Shown one piece after another: positions 62,571-64,000 of a DNA stretch of 64,000 nucleotides (position 1 is the first letter of the stretch; every line of letters starts with the position of its first letter). Source of the stretch: Micrasema longulum (taxonomy: Eukaryota > Arthropoda > Insecta > Trichoptera > Brachycentridae). The notes beneath the pieces were generated by a model. The model ran no database searches and was not told the DNA's origin. It worked only from the letters and a program-made list of their open reading frames with translations. Location: positions 1-64,000 of the forward strand of contig JAGVSM010004585.1 in assembly GCA_022494885.1 (NCBI GenBank), read 5' to 3'. A program made the position numbers and the translations under genes.

Positions 62571-64000
62571 GACTTGCATAATATTCCACCTGGTTAAAAC
62601 ATTATTAGTTTTGGCAGTCCATTAAAATTTAAATTATTAATATTGCTTACTTTACCTTCGAATAATTTAGAAAGTGAACTTAACTAATTTAACATTTTAG
62701 GTATTTAATCTCCAATTGTCAATTGAAAACAAAATATTTGTGAGTATTTTTAAAATCTGTTTTCTCTATTATCTTCTGGAGTAGTGGGTACCAATCTTTT
62801 TCATTTTGTCATCTATTTTATTGTTTGAAAATTTTTCAGTGATTTTTTGTTTTATAAACTTTCATAAGCTCGGTTAACTGATATTCATGGGGGTAAAGTA
62901 AACTAGCAGTATGTATCCGATCACTGAGTTTTTACAGATTGAATTAAAGATTAGAAACTTTTCTCAAGCGTGATTGACGTTCTTTTTTATTAAAATGGAA
63001 ATAAGCAGAAAAATCTGAACTCGGAAAAAATACGGTAGAGGGTTGAAAATGCAAATAATTTATGTTGCAAAAATAATAAACAAAAACCGTTAATGGTTAT
63101 TCACAATTTTTTTGGGAATTAACAGAAAACTGGGACAAAATTCAAATCCCGTATTACTACGGCTCGATTTGTTAAGTATTACAAATTATTAGTTGAATAT
63201 GATTTCAACATAAAATTCTTAGCGATTTATCTTATCACAATAAGGCAATTTATCAAATAAAACACGATGAAAATTTACAAAATGTAAAATATAAAATATC
63301 AAACCTTTATCTTTTTAAATTCGTTATACTCATTAAACTGATTTGTCATAAAACAGTTCCGCAATAATTTATCTTAGCTTGAACTAACGATATGAACTTA
63401 TTGTCCGGAGAGCTAAACGAATATTCATAACTCAATTAAATTAAGGAATGAAAAATTCTTAAAGGAAATATCATGAGTTAAAATTGAATGAGAAGGTTTT
63501 TTAAAATGTTCAGTCTTTTCAAATAAAACGCCAATATTACTAAGAAATTTCGATTTGGGTCGTAAAAAGAGAATGAGTTTGAACTGTTATAAAAAGTTCA
63601 TGAAATCAAAAAACAAATTTAAACTTTATGGCTCTTTTATTTAAGAAGCCCTCGATCAGAAGGCGGACAAAGTAATCACAAGAGAAATATTAATGTTCCG
63701 AGAACATTTTTTATATTCGTTTGTAAGAAGTTCTAGTAAGGCATAGAAAAATTAAAAATACACACGTATAGAAAACAAATTGCCACGTTTGAACTGGTTA
63801 CGCATAGGCATATTGAAAGATAAAATGTGAATATTCGATGGAGAAATTACTAACAATATAACAAAGTGCATCAATATAATATTTTTTTTACATACTTAAA
63901 TCCAAATTTTGACTTTTTGTAACATAATATTGTCTTACTTCGAGCAACCATTGAATACTACTTAACTATAATCATTTCACTCTTCTCTTCTTTGGAAATG
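62571..64000. other. A+T-rich stretch, no feature seen
   Basis: No repeat family of the window, splice-bounded frame or simple repeat of note was recognised up to the window edge. Confidence 0.45.

Noticed and set aside
1..64000. tRNA genes, rRNA, CRISPR arrays or bacterial operons
   Set aside because: tRNA-like heads with A and B boxes were found only within SINE copies (diverged, followed by SINE bodies). No rRNA or regular spaced repeats were seen.

Overview
The window looks like non-coding, repeat-dense nuclear DNA from an arthropod, most likely an insect. It is strongly A+T-rich, has almost no long open reading frames, and is packed with decayed eukaryotic transposons: 5'-truncated non-LTR retrotransposons, two tRNA-derived SINE families, Helitrons with insect-type ends, Penelope-like retroelement ends, a pogo-like DNA transposon, a probable LTR and several hairpin or TIR elements. 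I see no bacterial operons, rRNA or CRISPR. I cannot name the species from sequence alone.

Layout. 0-6 kb is a SINE cluster (inverted SINE1 pair at 2.0-2.5 kb, a SINE2 nested in a SINE1 at 3.5-3.9 kb) with a Penelope-like repeat (family A) at both ends and a candidate spliced exon at 4.4-4.7 kb. 9.1-10.4 kb has a tandem duplication abutting a complete pogo-like element. 12.3-15.2 kb holds three coding-like islands, including a minus-strand first exon with a signal peptide, plus a non-LTR remnant. 15.6-20.5 kb has two Penelope-like 3' ends, a fold-back element, a TIR element and a non-LTR 3' end. 20.9-28 kb has LINE and SINE fragments. 30.8-34.3 kb has a nested Helitron, a good single-exon candidate and a LINE 3' end. 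36.6-46.3 kb is dense in SINE, LINE and foldback elements and includes a LINE insertion with a readable empty site. 47.2-53.6 kb has a Helitron with clear ends, a 346-bp tandem duplication and the longest RT fragment. 54.5-64 kb is sparser, with LINE ends, a probable solo LTR and a few unplaced ORFs.

The most notable signals are hammerhead-ribozyme-like folds (helix I, core, helix II with a GAAA loop, and an invariant GAAACCGGUC) in two repeat families. One family lies just after reading frames that resemble the C-terminus of Penelope-like elements, which are known to carry hammerheads. A second signal is a 3' tail shared by SINE1 and a non-LTR element, a classic LINE-SINE partnership signature. 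A third is a 425-bp inverted-repeat element with a 4-bp target duplication sitting inside a SINE. A fourth is a 245-bp, GC-rich, nearly perfect hairpin.

Host coding content is slight. A handful of islands with coding-like composition and splice-like borders (4.4, 6.9, 12.4, 14.0, 15.1, 32.4, 45.8, 58.1 and 62.4 kb) are reported as unrecognised candidate exons. The rest of the window is probably intronic or intergenic. All alignments were made by eye, so boundaries are approximate unless a terminal motif fixes them.
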